Source: Chthonomonas sp. UBA2362 (GTDB taxonomy: Bacteria > Armatimonadota > Fimbriimonadia > Fimbriimonadales > Fimbriimonadaceae). From it: a stretch of 64,000 nucleotides of DNA. Below, one piece after another: positions 43,017 to 51,414 of this stretch. Under the pieces are notes generated by a model. That model did not search any database. It had not been told where the DNA came from and saw only the letters and a list, made by a program, of their open reading frames with translations. The stretch spans positions 50,794 to 114,793 of the forward strand of contig DDTO01000002.1 in the NCBI GenBank assembly GCA_002344135.1. The letters run 5' to 3'. Each line of letters starts with the position of its first letter. Within the stretch, counting starts at the first letter, position 1. A program made the translations under genes and the position numbers.

Positions 43017-44792
43017 CTACTTGTTCTGTCCCCCGCCCAGCGGCTTCTCTCCGGTCTTCGGAGGCGGAGGTGGCTTCGTCGCCTCCTTCTCCTTCGGAGT
43101 AGGAGTTGGCGGCTGGTTCTTCTTGGCCTCTTCCTCGGCCTCTTTGCGCATCTTCTCTTCTTCGAGACGAGCGGCGGCTTGGGCAGCCATCTCCTCTTGC
43201 TTCTCCTTGAGCCAGCGCTGGTGCTCCGATTGGATGCGGCCGAGGTCATCCGGCGAGCCGAGATTCGCAGACTTCAGCTTGGCCAAAGCGAGCATCACGT
43301 CATTGTCGACCTTCTGGCCCATCGGGCCGAGGCTCGTGTTGGCTTCGGCGGCCTTCAAGACTTGCTCGACCGCCTGCGGGTCCTTCTTCTCGATGAAGAT
43401 GTTGGCGAGCTCCAGCCTGGCGGAAGGGCTTTCGGTCTCCTCCAGGGCCTCGAGGGCGGCTTGGATTCGATCCTCGAGGATTTGGCTCTTCTCGGCTTCG
43501 GTCTTGGCGTTCTTCCAGAGCTGGTCCAGGATCGCGTAACGAGTCAGGATCGCGACTCTGCGCGAATCCGGCGTCTCCTCCATTGCCCCGCTGGCAGCTT
43601 CGAGGATCGGCTGGACTTCTTGCTTCATGGCGGCAAAGCTCAGGCCATTGAGTTTCCCCTCCCGCAGGCGGGTCATGTAATCGTACAGCGTCTTGTGACC
43701 TTGGGTCTTCCAGTCGATCTTGATGGTCTTCTTGAACTTGTCGACATCGTCCATGACGTCTTTGAAGGCCTTGGCAAGCTGCTCCTGCTTGCGGTAGTTC
43801 TCCTTTTTGGCGGCGAAATCTGCCGGCAGATTCTTCTTCTGCTCGATGTATTTGTAGAGCACCGGGCCGTAGGTCATCTCCACGAGCTTCACCTCGCCCG
43901 GCTTCATCCCGCGGAGGTCCTTGTACACTTCGTTCGTGTCCACGAGCGAGGCGGGCAGTTCCTGGGTCTGGTCGGACTTCTTCTTGCCAGCCGCTGCGGG
44001 AGTCTTTACGTACAGTTCCATCTGCTGCTCGAAGGTCTTGCCCGCTCTGATCTCAGCGAGCACCTTGTCGGCGAGCTTCTTGTTCGCTGCCTTGTCGGCC
44101 CCGTCGGCGAATGGAAGTTCCTTGTAAACGTAGGCGATGTAGGTCTTTTCGAGATCGGCGTCGGAGACCTTCGTCTTGGCAGAGTACTTTTCTTGAAGGG
44201 CGATCTGAGCGGCGTCTTCGGCGACTTCTGGCCGCTTCTCGGGATCCTTCAGGGCCAGCTCGATCTGCTCGAAGAGCTGCTTTTCCTGAGCCTCGATGTC
44301 GTTCCCTTCCTTTTTGGCCGCGGCGATGAATTCGGCCTCCGTGGCCTCGGGCTTGATCTTCTTCTGGTCGATGAGCTGTTGGCGCATGAACTCCCGACTC
44401 AACTTCATCCGTCGCTTGTAGGTTTCGATGATGCCTGCATCGGTGAGGCTGATCCCCTCTTTGGCGGCAAACTCGAGCAGGGCGGCCCGATCGATGAGTT
44501 CGTTAAGGGCCTGGAACGAGCTTTGAACCTCGGAAAGGGGGTCCATTAACTCGATCTGCGACATCGCCATGCGCTTGTCGACCGCGTTCTGAATGTCCAG
44601 GGCGTTGATCTTGGCGGCGCCGACGAGAACCGTCGGAGGCAACGATTTGGCGAAGTCTTCGGGCGTCGGCTCGCTACTGCGTCCGCAATTGCCTGTCCAT
44701 AAGCCGGCGGTGATTACGACCGCGAGGACACCCCCGACGATCCAGGCACAGCCTGACTTCTCCATGAAACTTCTAACTTGACTGATCGACAA
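43017..44792 (-). CDS. SurA-like membrane-anchored peptidyl-prolyl isomerase family protein
   Basis: The 591-residue protein has one N-terminal transmembrane helix (about residues 14-36). It then has a SurA N-terminal-like helical region (NALDIQNAVDKRMAMSQIEL, NELIDRAALLEFAAKEGISL) and a charged segment containing SDADLEKTYIAYVYKELPFA. The C-terminus is helical and ends in a coiled coil (LEEEKMRKEAEEEAKKN) and a proline-rich tail. It probably helps fold exported proteins; isomerase activity is not assured because the parvulin core is poorly defined. The TTG start at 44792 is supported by GGAGA 8 bases upstream. Confidence 0.68.
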   Translation of the reverse strand: MSISQVRSFMEKSGCAWIVGGVLAVVITAGLWTGNCGRSSEPTPEDFAKSLPPTVLVGAAKINALDIQNAVDKRMAMSQIELMDPLSEVQSSFQALNELIDRAALLEFAAKEGISLTDAGIIETYKRRMKLSREFMRQQLIDQKKIKPEATEAEFIAAAKKEGNDIEAQEKQLFEQIELALKDPEKRPEVAEDAAQIALQEKYSAKTKVSDADLEKTYIAYVYKELPFADGADKAANKKLADKVLAEIRAGKTFEQQMELYVKTPAAAGKKKSDQTQELPASLVDTNEVYKDLRGMKPGEVKLVEMTYGPVLYKYIEQKKNLPADFAAKKENYRKQEQLAKAFKDVMDDVDKFKKTIKIDWKTQGHKTLYDYMTRLREGKLNGLSFAAMKQEVQPILEAASGAMEETPDSRRVAILTRYAILDQLWKNAKTEAEKSQILEDRIQAALEALEETESPSARLELANIFIEKKDPQAVEQVLKAAEANTSLGPMGQKVDNDVMLALAKLKSANLGSPDDLGRIQSEHQRWLKEKQEEMAAQAAARLEEEKMRKEAEEEAKKNQPPTPTPKEKEATKPPPPPKTGEKPLGGGQNK

Positions 44793-44882
44793 CGGTGATT
44801 CTCCAGCCCTTCCAAGAGTCGAGTCTCGGGACAGGGAAAAGCGGCGCGGCGCCGGCCCGCGACGGAATATCCCAGTATAACA

Positions 44883-44894
44883 TCTCGCGCGAGA
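44883..44894. other. 12-bp perfect palindrome in the lexA-surA intergenic region
   Basis: TCTCGCGCGAGA is its own reverse complement. It lies in the 184-base region between the divergent lexA and SurA-like genes, next to a minus-strand TATACT at 44878-44873. It could be an operator for the minus-strand gene. No factor can be named. Confidence 0.35.
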
Positions 44895-44928
44895 AGGCCG
44901 TTCCGAGGAAGATTTATCGGTAGACGGC

Positions 44929-44958
44929 TTGCAATCTAGTGTAAACTTACGCTAGTCT
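44929..44958 (+). promoter_or_regulatory. lexA promoter with overlapping LexA-type operator
   Basis: CTAGTGTAA and TTACGCTAG (44936-44955, two bases between) form an inverted repeat with one asymmetric position. It lies inside a promoter TTGCAA (44929-44934), 18-base spacer, TAGTCT (44953-44958). A dyad at this place fits LexA self-repression. It differs from the E. coli CTGT-N8-ACAG and B. subtilis GAAC-N4-GTTC boxes. Confidence 0.6.
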
Positions 44959-44976
44959 ACTACTCGGAGGCAACCA

Positions 44977-45606
44977 ATGGCCAAAGGATTGACTGAGCGA
45001 CAGGGAGCGATTCTCCAGTTTTTGGCGGATTACATTCAACGGGAGGGCTATCCGCCGTCGATCCGCGAGATCGGCAAGCGGTTCGAAATCGGATCTCTGC
45101 GAGGGGTGACCGTTCATCTCGACGCACTGGAGCGCAAGGGCTACATTTCGCGGGCTAACACCCCGCGCTCGATCAAGATCACCCACCCCATGTACCAGTC
45201 GAACCAGCGTGTCTCGATGTTGCCGCTGGTGGGTCAGATCGCGGCCGGTGCGCCTATCCTTGCCCAGGAATATGTAGAAGATTTAATCCCGGTTCCTACT
45301 GAAATGGTGCGAAACATCGAGGGGGCCTTTCTTCTTCGCGTGCGGGGTGACTCGATGACCGGCGAGGGCATTCTGCCTCGCGATCTCGTCGTCGTGCGGC
45401 CGCAGAGGACGGCCAACCACGGCGATCTCGTGGCGGTCATGCTGGGTGACGAAGCCACCGTCAAGCGGATCCACTTCGACCGCAGCGGCGTGCGCCTGGT
45501 GGCGAGCAACCCGTCCTACGAGCCGATCGTGGTCGACCGCGAGGACGCCCAAATCGTTGGACGGGTCGTCGGCCTCATCCGCGACTACGAGGGCATGGCG
45601 TTCTAA
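44977..45606 (+). CDS. lexA: LexA SOS repressor
   Basis: The 209-residue protein has the winged-helix N-terminal domain (LTERQGAILQFLADYI, GYPPSIREIGKRFEIGS, VTVHLDALERKGYI) and the S24 autoprotease domain. The self-cleavage bond is Ala90-Gly91 in IAAGAPI, the nucleophile is Ser126 in RGDSM and the base is Lys163 in ATVKR. RecA filaments trigger cleavage and induce DNA repair genes. The start follows CGGAGG, and a dyad operator overlaps its promoter. The recognition helix reads SLRGVTVHLDAL, which differs from the enterobacterial version, in line with an atypical operator. Confidence 0.95.
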   Translation: MAKGLTERQGAILQFLADYIQREGYPPSIREIGKRFEIGSLRGVTVHLDALERKGYISRANTPRSIKITHPMYQSNQRVSMLPLVGQIAAGAPILAQEYVEDLIPVPTEMVRNIEGAFLLRVRGDSMTGEGILPRDLVVVRPQRTANHGDLVAVMLGDEATVKRIHFDRSGVRLVASNPSYEPIVVDREDAQIVGRVVGLIRDYEGMAF

Positions 45607-46529
45607 CTCAGGGCGGGTCTCTCCCGCTCGGAGAGGCCCAGCCTGCACAGAAGAATCCGGCCATCGGCCAGTCCGATCGCGAGATCGTCGCCCTGATCTC
45701 GAAAGGCCAAGCACACTGCGTCGGTCAGGATAACGCCGATGCGACGACCCTCGAAGTCCATGAGATGGAGTCGGCCCTCCTCGGCGAAGATCAGGATCGG
45801 CGAATGCGGGGCGATCGCCAGCAATGGCCGACCCGTCTTGATTCCCACCCGCAGTATCCTCGTCGCCGACTGCATGTCCCAGACTTCGATCGCGTCGAGC
45901 GAGCGTGTCGCCACCGTTGGAACGCCACGCGCCATGCCGAAGGCGTGGATGGCCTCGGCGGACTCCGAAGTGGTGAGTTTCTCGCGGCGGTCCAGGTGCC
46001 ACAGCGCCAACGTGAAGCGATCGACGCCGAGCAGGTGGACACCGTCAGAGAGGAGCCCGAAGTACCGAGGTGCGTCATTGTCGTACCACTTCGCCATCTC
46101 ACGGCCGGCGTCGTCCCAAACGACGAAGTAGCCGTTCTCCAGCGAGCAGACGATGTGCCCCGACGGGCGTACGGCGAGCCCGTTCGGGCGAACCACGAGG
46201 AAGCACCACGTCCGCGGCAACTCCTTGGACCATCTGATCTGCCCGCTCGCCGCGTCCACCGCCAGCACGCGCCCAGGTGTCGCCACGTACAGTGCTTCAC
46301 CCCCCTTCGAAAAGGCGAGGCTCCGCACTTGGCCGCCGCGTCGCGGGAAGCCGAAGCGACGGGAAAGGTCGAGTTTCCAAAGGGGCACGCCATCGCACCA
46401 AGCCGTCACCACGGAGTGCACATCCGACGAGATGAGCACTTCGCCGTCCGGCGAGAACACGAGGTGATCCACCAGTCCACCCGAGCCGGGAAGCTCGGGC
46501 AGAATGGCCGGGTCGATCGGAACAGTCAC
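45603..46529 (-). CDS. WD40/PQQ-like propeller protein
   Basis: The product of about 308 residues has no signal peptide and shows seven-bladed-propeller repeats such as DHLVFSPDGEVLISSDVHSVV, VRSLAFSKGGEALYVATPG, LAVRPSGHIVCSLENGYFVVWD and AIEVWDMQSATRILRV. It is probably a cytoplasmic protein with a binding role. The GTG at 46529 is preferred because AGGA lies 9 bases before it. An ATG at 46589 would leave only 28 bases to the divergent glmS start. It converges with lexA with a 4-base overlap. Confidence 0.65.
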   Translation of the reverse strand: MTVPIDPAILPELPGSGGLVDHLVFSPDGEVLISSDVHSVVTAWCDGVPLWKLDLSRRFGFPRRGGQVRSLAFSKGGEALYVATPGRVLAVDAASGQIRWSKELPRTWCFLVVRPNGLAVRPSGHIVCSLENGYFVVWDDAGREMAKWYDNDAPRYFGLLSDGVHLLGVDRFTLALWHLDRREKLTTSESAEAIHAFGMARGVPTVATRSLDAIEVWDMQSATRILRVGIKTGRPLLAIAPHSPILIFAEEGRLHLMDFEGRRIGVILTDAVCLAFRDQGDDLAIGLADGRILLCRLGLSERERPALS

Positions 46530-46617
46530 GAGTCGAATCCTGGAGCGAGAGAATCGTACCTGGACCGAGATGTGCCGCGTCCCTTTCATGCTGCGGGAGG
46601 GCGGGTACCCTCTTGCC

Positions 46618-48447
46618 GTGTGTGGAATCGCGGGATATGTCGGGCCGCGGGGCTCGGTCGAGGTCGTCTACGACCAACTCAAGCGCCTCGAGTATCGAGG
46701 CTACGATAGCGCCGGGATCGCTTACCTCAACGGAGTCGACATCAAGGTCCTCAAGCGGGCCGGCAAGCTATCGAACCTAGGAGAATTGCTGGGAGACGTC
46801 CCCAACGACACCCACCTTGCGATCGCTCATTCGCGCTGGGCGACCCACGGAGCGCCGACCGACCTGAATGCACATCCCCACTTCGACCGCTACGAGCAGG
46901 TTGCGATCATCCACAACGGGATCATCGAGAACTACCTCGAACTGAAGGAAGAGCTCGCCCGGGCCGGCCACAGCTTCCACAGCGAAACCGACACCGAAAT
47001 CGCCGCCCACGTCATCGGCGCCGAGTATGCCCAAGGAGTTCCCTTAGAGGAAGCGGTCCGACGCGCGGTGCGTCGCCTGCGCGGAGCCTACGCGCTGGTC
47101 GTGATCAGCCGAAAAGAGCGTGAGAAGATCGTCGCTGCAAGAAACGCGAGCCCGCTGGTCATCGGCTTGGGCGAGGGCGAGAACCTCCTGGCGAGCGACA
47201 TCCCCGCCCTGCTGCCCTACACGCGGGAGGTAGTGATTTTGGAGGACGATCGAATCGCCGTGCTTACCCGCGAGGGCCTGCGAATCCTCGACCTGGACGG
47301 CAAAGAGGAGCCGATCCAACCGATACACATCGAATGGGACATCGCGGCGGCAGAGAAGGGCGGTTACGAGCACTTCATGCTCAAGGAAATCAACGAGCAG
47401 CCAGAGGTGATCCACCAGTGCCTGGCCGGACGAATCGACGAGCGCAATATGATCCGTTTCGAACAGGTGTTCAGCGAGCATGTCTGGAACGAGGTCGACC
47501 GGGTGAACATCATTGCCTGTGGGACGGCCTACCATGCCGGACTGATGGGCAAGGCGCTCTTCGAGAAGATGCTCCGCTTGCCGACGGACGTCTTCCACAG
47601 CAGTGAGTTCCGTTACGGCGATCCCGTCCTCTCGCCCAAATCGCTCGCGATATTCATATCGCAATCCGGGGAGACCGCCGACTCGCTCGCGGCACTGCGC
47701 CTCTGCAAGGACCGGCGCATCCGCACGCTGGGAATCGTCAACGTGATCGGGTCGAGCATCGCGCGCGAATGTGACCGAACGATCCTCACCCAGGCGGGGC
47801 CAGAAATCTGCGTCGCGAGCACCAAGGCATACACCGCGCAAGTTCTCGTGCTGACGCTACTGGCCTTGCACATCGCCCAGGTCAAGGAAATGCCAGGCGT
47901 TCGGCCCGCGGAGTATGTCAAGGCTTTGCGCGGTCTCCACGAGCATGCGGCAAGGGCATTGGAACTCGAACCGAGCATCATCGATCTCGCCGAGCGGCTG
48001 CACCGGACGCCGTTGATCTTCTTCCTCGGGCGCGGGCCCGACGCCCACGTAGCGCTGGAAGCGGCGCTGAAGATGAAGGAGATCGCCTACATCGCGACCC
48101 AGGAGTCGCCGGCGGGCGAGATGAAGCACGGCCCTCTCGCCCTCGTCACCGAGGGCGTCGTCGCCGTCTTCGGGGCGACTTGCGCCTCGCTTCGCGACAA
48201 GCTGGTGAGCAACATGCGCGAGGTCCAAGCCCGTGAAGGCGAGGTCGTGGTCGTCACCACGGACGACGACACCATCACGCCGACGTCTGCGGATCACACC
48301 TTGCGGATTCCCGGCACCGGCTTCGAGTTCCTAGATGCGCTGCTCTCGGTGATCCCGCTGCAGCTTCTGGCCTACCACGTTGCCCGCCTGCGAGGCTGCG
48401 AGATCGATCAGCCGCGGAACCTGGCCAAGTCGGTCACGGTCGAGTAA
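46618..48447 (+). CDS. glmS: glutamine-fructose-6-phosphate aminotransferase (isomerising)
   Basis: GlmS converts fructose-6-phosphate and glutamine to glucosamine-6-phosphate, the entry to UDP-GlcNAc synthesis. The N-terminal glutaminase domain begins with the catalytic Cys2 in MCGIAGYVGPRG, with HSRWATHGAP and HNGIIENYLELK. Two SIS domains follow (ACGTAYHAGLMG, FISQSGETADSLAAL, FLGRGPDAHVALEAALKMKEI) and the C-terminus ends LRGCEIDQPRNLAKSVTVE. The GTG at 46618 must be the start because Cys has to be next to the removed fMet. Length 609 residues is typical. No glmS ribozyme was seen upstream. Confidence 0.96.
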   Translation: MCGIAGYVGPRGSVEVVYDQLKRLEYRGYDSAGIAYLNGVDIKVLKRAGKLSNLGELLGDVPNDTHLAIAHSRWATHGAPTDLNAHPHFDRYEQVAIIHNGIIENYLELKEELARAGHSFHSETDTEIAAHVIGAEYAQGVPLEEAVRRAVRRLRGAYALVVISRKEREKIVAARNASPLVIGLGEGENLLASDIPALLPYTREVVILEDDRIAVLTREGLRILDLDGKEEPIQPIHIEWDIAAAEKGGYEHFMLKEINEQPEVIHQCLAGRIDERNMIRFEQVFSEHVWNEVDRVNIIACGTAYHAGLMGKALFEKMLRLPTDVFHSSEFRYGDPVLSPKSLAIFISQSGETADSLAALRLCKDRRIRTLGIVNVIGSSIARECDRTILTQAGPEICVASTKAYTAQVLVLTLLALHIAQVKEMPGVRPAEYVKALRGLHEHAARALELEPSIIDLAERLHRTPLIFFLGRGPDAHVALEAALKMKEIAYIATQESPAGEMKHGPLALVTEGVVAVFGATCASLRDKLVSNMREVQAREGEVVVVTTDDDTITPTSADHTLRIPGTGFEFLDALLSVIPLQLLAYHVARLRGCEIDQPRNLAKSVTVE

Positions 48448-48496
48448 GCCCGGGGGCGAAGACTCGCAGAACTCGGCGGCGCTCCGCGCCGTGTCG

Positions 48497-48523
48497 AAAG
48501 CGCGGTCGAGCCCGCGCACTCCA
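48497..48523. repeat. dispersed structured repeat, copy 2
   Basis: This 27-base core matches the core at 30870-30896 with one A/G difference and folds as the same GCGCGG/CCGCGC hairpin. Here it lies between the convergent ends of glmS and purM, preceded by another small hairpin GGCGC-TCC-GCGCC (48479-48490). It may also aid transcription termination of the two genes. Confidence 0.7.
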
Positions 48524-48532
48524 AACCAGGCT

Positions 48533-49573
48533 CTAGATCACCTGGACGTCGCGGCTTCCCTTCTGCAACTCGCCGATGACGGCCGCGGGCACGCCGGCGT
48601 CGTTGAGCCCTTGGACGATCGTCGATACCGAATCCTTTTCGACCACCGCGACCATGCCGATTCCCATGTTGAAGGTGCGGTACATCTCTTGATCGGAAAC
48701 CGATCCGCATTCCTGGATCAGTTTGAAGATTGGGGGGACGACCCAGCTTCGTCGGTCGATCATCGCAGTGGTGTCGGCGGGAATGACGCGCGTCACGTTG
48801 TCATAGAATCCGCCGCCGGTAATGTGGGCGAGCGAGAGGATGCCGACGTCCGATTCGACGAGGGGGAAAACGGCCCCGAAATAGCACCGGTGCGGCCGAA
48901 GAAGGACCTCGCCGAGGGTGTCCTCGGTTCCCGGCACCAAGTCACGCACCGAGCGTCCCCCAACCTCGAAGAGCGCGCGGCGCCCGAGGCTGAAACCGTT
49001 CGTGTGCAGCCCATCGCTCGCCAGACCAACGAGGATGTCGCCGGGCTTCATCTTGCCGCGCGGCAGCCGCCGGTCATAGTCTACGACGCCGACGATCGTT
49101 CCTACGATGTCGATTTCGCCATCGTGATAGACACCGGGCATCTCGGCGGTCTCGCCTCCGATGAGTACGCAACCGACCGCCGCGCAGGCGGCCGCCGCGC
49201 CGCCGACCGCTGCCTCGAACTCGGATGAGTTCAACTTCGAACAGCCAAAGTAGTCCAAAAAGAACAAGGGTCGTGCGCCGACGCAAAGGATGTCGTTCAC
49301 GCAGTGGTTCACGATATCCGCGCCGAGTGAGGAAAAGTCGCCGACCATCGAGGCGACCTTGGTCTTGGTTCCGATTCCGTCGATGCTGCTGACGAGGATG
49401 GGTCGCTCGAGCCCGGGGAAGTTGGCCGCGAACATCCCGGCGAAGCCTCCGAGGTTTCCGACCACGTTCTCGTTAAAGGTCGCCTGGATCGGCTGGGCGA
49501 CGGCCCGAATCGCCCGATCGGCCTCGTCGATGTCGACTCCCGCCGTGCGATAGGTCAGCGGCTGATCGCTCAT
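48533..49573 (-). CDS. purM: phosphoribosylformylglycinamidine cyclo-ligase
   Basis: PurM (AIR synthetase) closes the imidazole ring in de novo purine synthesis. The 346-residue protein shows YRTAGVDIDEADRAIRAV, LVSSIDGIGTKTKVA, NHCVNDILCVGARPLFFLDYF, IGGETAEMPGVY, GLASDGLHTNGFSLGRR and AHITGGGFYDNVTRV. Its ATG overlaps the stop of a 48-codon ORF in an ATGA, and a GT-C membrane protein gene lies further upstream on the same strand. It is unusual for purM to be in such company. Confidence 0.95.
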   Translation of the reverse strand: MSDQPLTYRTAGVDIDEADRAIRAVAQPIQATFNENVVGNLGGFAGMFAANFPGLERPILVSSIDGIGTKTKVASMVGDFSSLGADIVNHCVNDILCVGARPLFFLDYFGCSKLNSSEFEAAVGGAAAACAAVGCVLIGGETAEMPGVYHDGEIDIVGTIVGVVDYDRRLPRGKMKPGDILVGLASDGLHTNGFSLGRRALFEVGGRSVRDLVPGTEDTLGEVLLRPHRCYFGAVFPLVESDVGILSLAHITGGGFYDNVTRVIPADTTAMIDRRSWVVPPIFKLIQECGSVSDQEMYRTFNMGIGMVAVVEKDSVSTIVQGLNDAGVPAAVIGELQKGSRDVQVI

Positions 49574-49716
49574 TCCGGAACTTTACCAGCCTTGGCCAGT
49601 ATCGCCGCGAACTCATCATCATGGAGATCGGGGGGTTCCGGTCGGATAATCCAGCGGCGACGAGCCGTCCACTCTCCACGCGCGGGCTGCTCTCTTGCAC
49701 CATCGCGAATGCGCAT
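49570..49716 (-). CDS. 48-residue small protein translationally coupled to purM
   Basis: A 48-codon frame starts at 49716 with AAGGCGG about 6 bases upstream and ends in TGA overlapping the purM ATG. It reads MRIRDGAREQPARGEWTARR and ends in DDEFAAILAKAGKVPE, with a basic N-terminal half and an acidic-amphipathic end. It fills the space between the GT-C gene (9 bases upstream) and purM almost exactly, which supports it being translated. I do not recognise a family. Confidence 0.55.
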   Translation of the reverse strand: MRIRDGAREQPARGEWTARRRWIIRPEPPDLHDDEFAAILAKAGKVPE

Positions 49717-49724
49717 GATCCGCC

Positions 49725-51269
49725 TTATGGATCGATACGGTAAGCGGCGACGACTTCGTCGTCATACACCATTTCGAATCCCGGAGCCTTCGCCATATAG
49801 GCGGCGAGTTCGGGTGTCGCCGGCTTGATAAGGAGAGCCCACTTGGCGCGGAAATCCTGACTCAGTACCTCGTGTAGGCCCGTTTGGGCCGTAGCAGGAC
49901 CCGGCGGGCCATCGAACGTATGATCCGAGGTCTTCCGGTACCGGAGATACTGAATCTGCCAGAACTTGGCGGGCTCGGAGGAATAGAGAAAGATCGGGTC
50001 CATTCCTTGAACGTAGACGTTCTTTCTGTTCCAGAACAGGAGCTCGGGGAAAATCTCCCATTGAGCCGTCCATACGAGGTCCCCCGGTTTCGACCGGATC
50101 GCGATAGCGTCCATTACGGGCTGGAACCGTCGCGGGTCGATGGCCGCCGAGGTCATGAATCCGTGGAGACTGATGAGCGATGGAGTCGCGCATGCTAGAA
50201 TGACAACCCCCAGCCCTACCTGTGTCCATCGCGGCGCCGCTTTGGGGAGGGCCGTTCCGACGAGGACCATCGCATTCACGATCACGATCGAGGCCGTCGC
50301 GACCCAGTACTCAAGGCCGCGAGAAGACCCGACGAGAAGCAATTGGTAGAAGGCTAAACTGAGGCCGCCGGAGATCGCGAACAAGGCGATGGTCTCGTTA
50401 TCGATTCGATCGCGCCGCTTGAGGACCATGGCGGCACCTCCAAGCAGGCACGCGATCCACGCAACGGCGAAGACAGGAAAACTACCGAACAGCTCCGAAG
50501 CCGTTAGCTTATACACTTCGGTGCCGAAAGGCAAGGGGATGCCCTGGGAACGGGCGGCAGACAAATCCACGATCTGGATTCTCATCAACGTGAGAGCGTC
50601 GATCGCGCCTGGCCGCAAGCACCAACCGACGACAAGACCCAGGAGGAGGAAGAGAGCCGTGAAAGCGCTCGAACGCTGCCGTTGGAGGAGAAAACTCACC
50701 ACGAACCCGAAGAGGACGCAAGGGACAAGCATCCACGAGAGGGTCTGATGGAAAAAGGCAAAGGCGAAGCCGGTAGCGGCACCAACCCACCAACGGCTCG
50801 GACGAACCAGGAGCGAGAGGGAGAGGAGGAGCAGCGCCAGGGATAGCCCTTGCGGCCGCAGAGCCAGGAGACGCCCCGTTTCCAACCCACCGCTGAAGAA
50901 GATCAGAAGGGGTGCTGCCCACGCGAGCGTTGGCTGGAGCCGATGAAGTGCGAACCATACGACGGTGGCCGACGCCGCGATCCAGACGGCGATAGCCAGC
51001 TTAAGCCCGACTACCGGATCCGCGAGCCAAGTGAACGGAAGAGCGAAAACATGGATTCCGAGCCAGAGGTCGGCATCGAACTTGCCGGTCGCCGAGAATG
51101 CGGTCCATGGGAACGATTGATCGAAGCTTCGCTGCTCGAAGTAAATCCTCGCATGAGCGTAGTGGTAGAACGAATCCGGATCGGCAACGGTCGGCCAAGC
51201 GAATAAGAGTACTGTAGCCGCGGTCAGGGCGAGGACGAAGACGAGTCCCGGCAATGCCGCTGCGCGCAT
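49725..51269 (-). CDS. polytopic membrane protein, probable GT-C glycosyltransferase
   Basis: The 514-residue protein has about ten to twelve transmembrane helices. The first outer loop carries VADPDSFYHYAHARIYFEQR, which resembles the DxD-type motif of GT-C enzymes such as STT3/AglB and PMT (Asp-Pro-Asp, then an aromatic-His pattern). The C-terminal about 100 residues are soluble (VWTAQWEIFPELLFWNRKN to VYDDEVVAAYRIDP). Such enzymes transfer sugars from lipid-linked donors outside the membrane. The substrate is unknown and no glycan cluster surrounds it. It is divergent from nadA. Confidence 0.62.
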   Translation of the reverse strand: MRAAALPGLVFVLALTAATVLLFAWPTVADPDSFYHYAHARIYFEQRSFDQSFPWTAFSATGKFDADLWLGIHVFALPFTWLADPVVGLKLAIAVWIAASATVVWFALHRLQPTLAWAAPLLIFFSGGLETGRLLALRPQGLSLALLLLSLSLLVRPSRWWVGAATGFAFAFFHQTLSWMLVPCVLFGFVVSFLLQRQRSSAFTALFLLLGLVVGWCLRPGAIDALTLMRIQIVDLSAARSQGIPLPFGTEVYKLTASELFGSFPVFAVAWIACLLGGAAMVLKRRDRIDNETIALFAISGGLSLAFYQLLLVGSSRGLEYWVATASIVIVNAMVLVGTALPKAAPRWTQVGLGVVILACATPSLISLHGFMTSAAIDPRRFQPVMDAIAIRSKPGDLVWTAQWEIFPELLFWNRKNVYVQGMDPIFLYSSEPAKFWQIQYLRYRKTSDHTFDGPPGPATAQTGLHEVLSQDFRAKWALLIKPATPELAAYMAKAPGFEMVYDDEVVAAYRIDP

Positions 51270-51305
51270 GCCTCATTCTGGCATCGAAACCGATCACACC
51301 AAGCC

Positions 51306-51314
51306 TGCTATAAT
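51306..51314 (+). promoter_or_regulatory. predicted extended -10 promoter of nadA
   Basis: TGC directly precedes TATAAT (51309-51314), a perfect -10 with extended TG. No -35 is evident, as is usual for extended -10 promoters. Transcription would start near 51321 and leave a leader of about 95 bases. Confidence 0.65.
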
Positions 51315-51331
51315 CTCGATCAGCAAGCACT

Positions 51332-51400
51332 CGGCCACAACATCCCCGTCCGAAAGGACTGTGACCGAATGCGACGCGGCCAGAACCTTCGATCGCCGCG
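51332..51400 (+). promoter_or_regulatory. nadA leader: candidate NAD+-I (nadA-motif) riboswitch
   Basis: Within the nadA 5' leader the sequence GGCCACAACATCCCCGTC (51333-51350) continues into CGAAAGG and CCGAATGC and is closed by GGCC at 51378-51381. The order GGC, CAACA-N-CCCCGU, GAAA hairpin, CGAAU and a closing GCC resembles, from memory, the aptamer core of the nadA motif. A second stem CGCGGC (51375-51380) with GCCGCG (51395-51400) abuts the GGAGG ribosome site, so ligand-dependent switching to hide it is plausible. No covariation search was possible. Confidence 0.5.
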
Positions 51401-51414
51401 GGAGGAAAACGAAA

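Noticed and set aside
46530..46617. glmS ribozyme upstream of glmS
   Set aside because: Only 88 bases separate the flanking starts, and the conserved ribozyme core and cleavage site are not seen.
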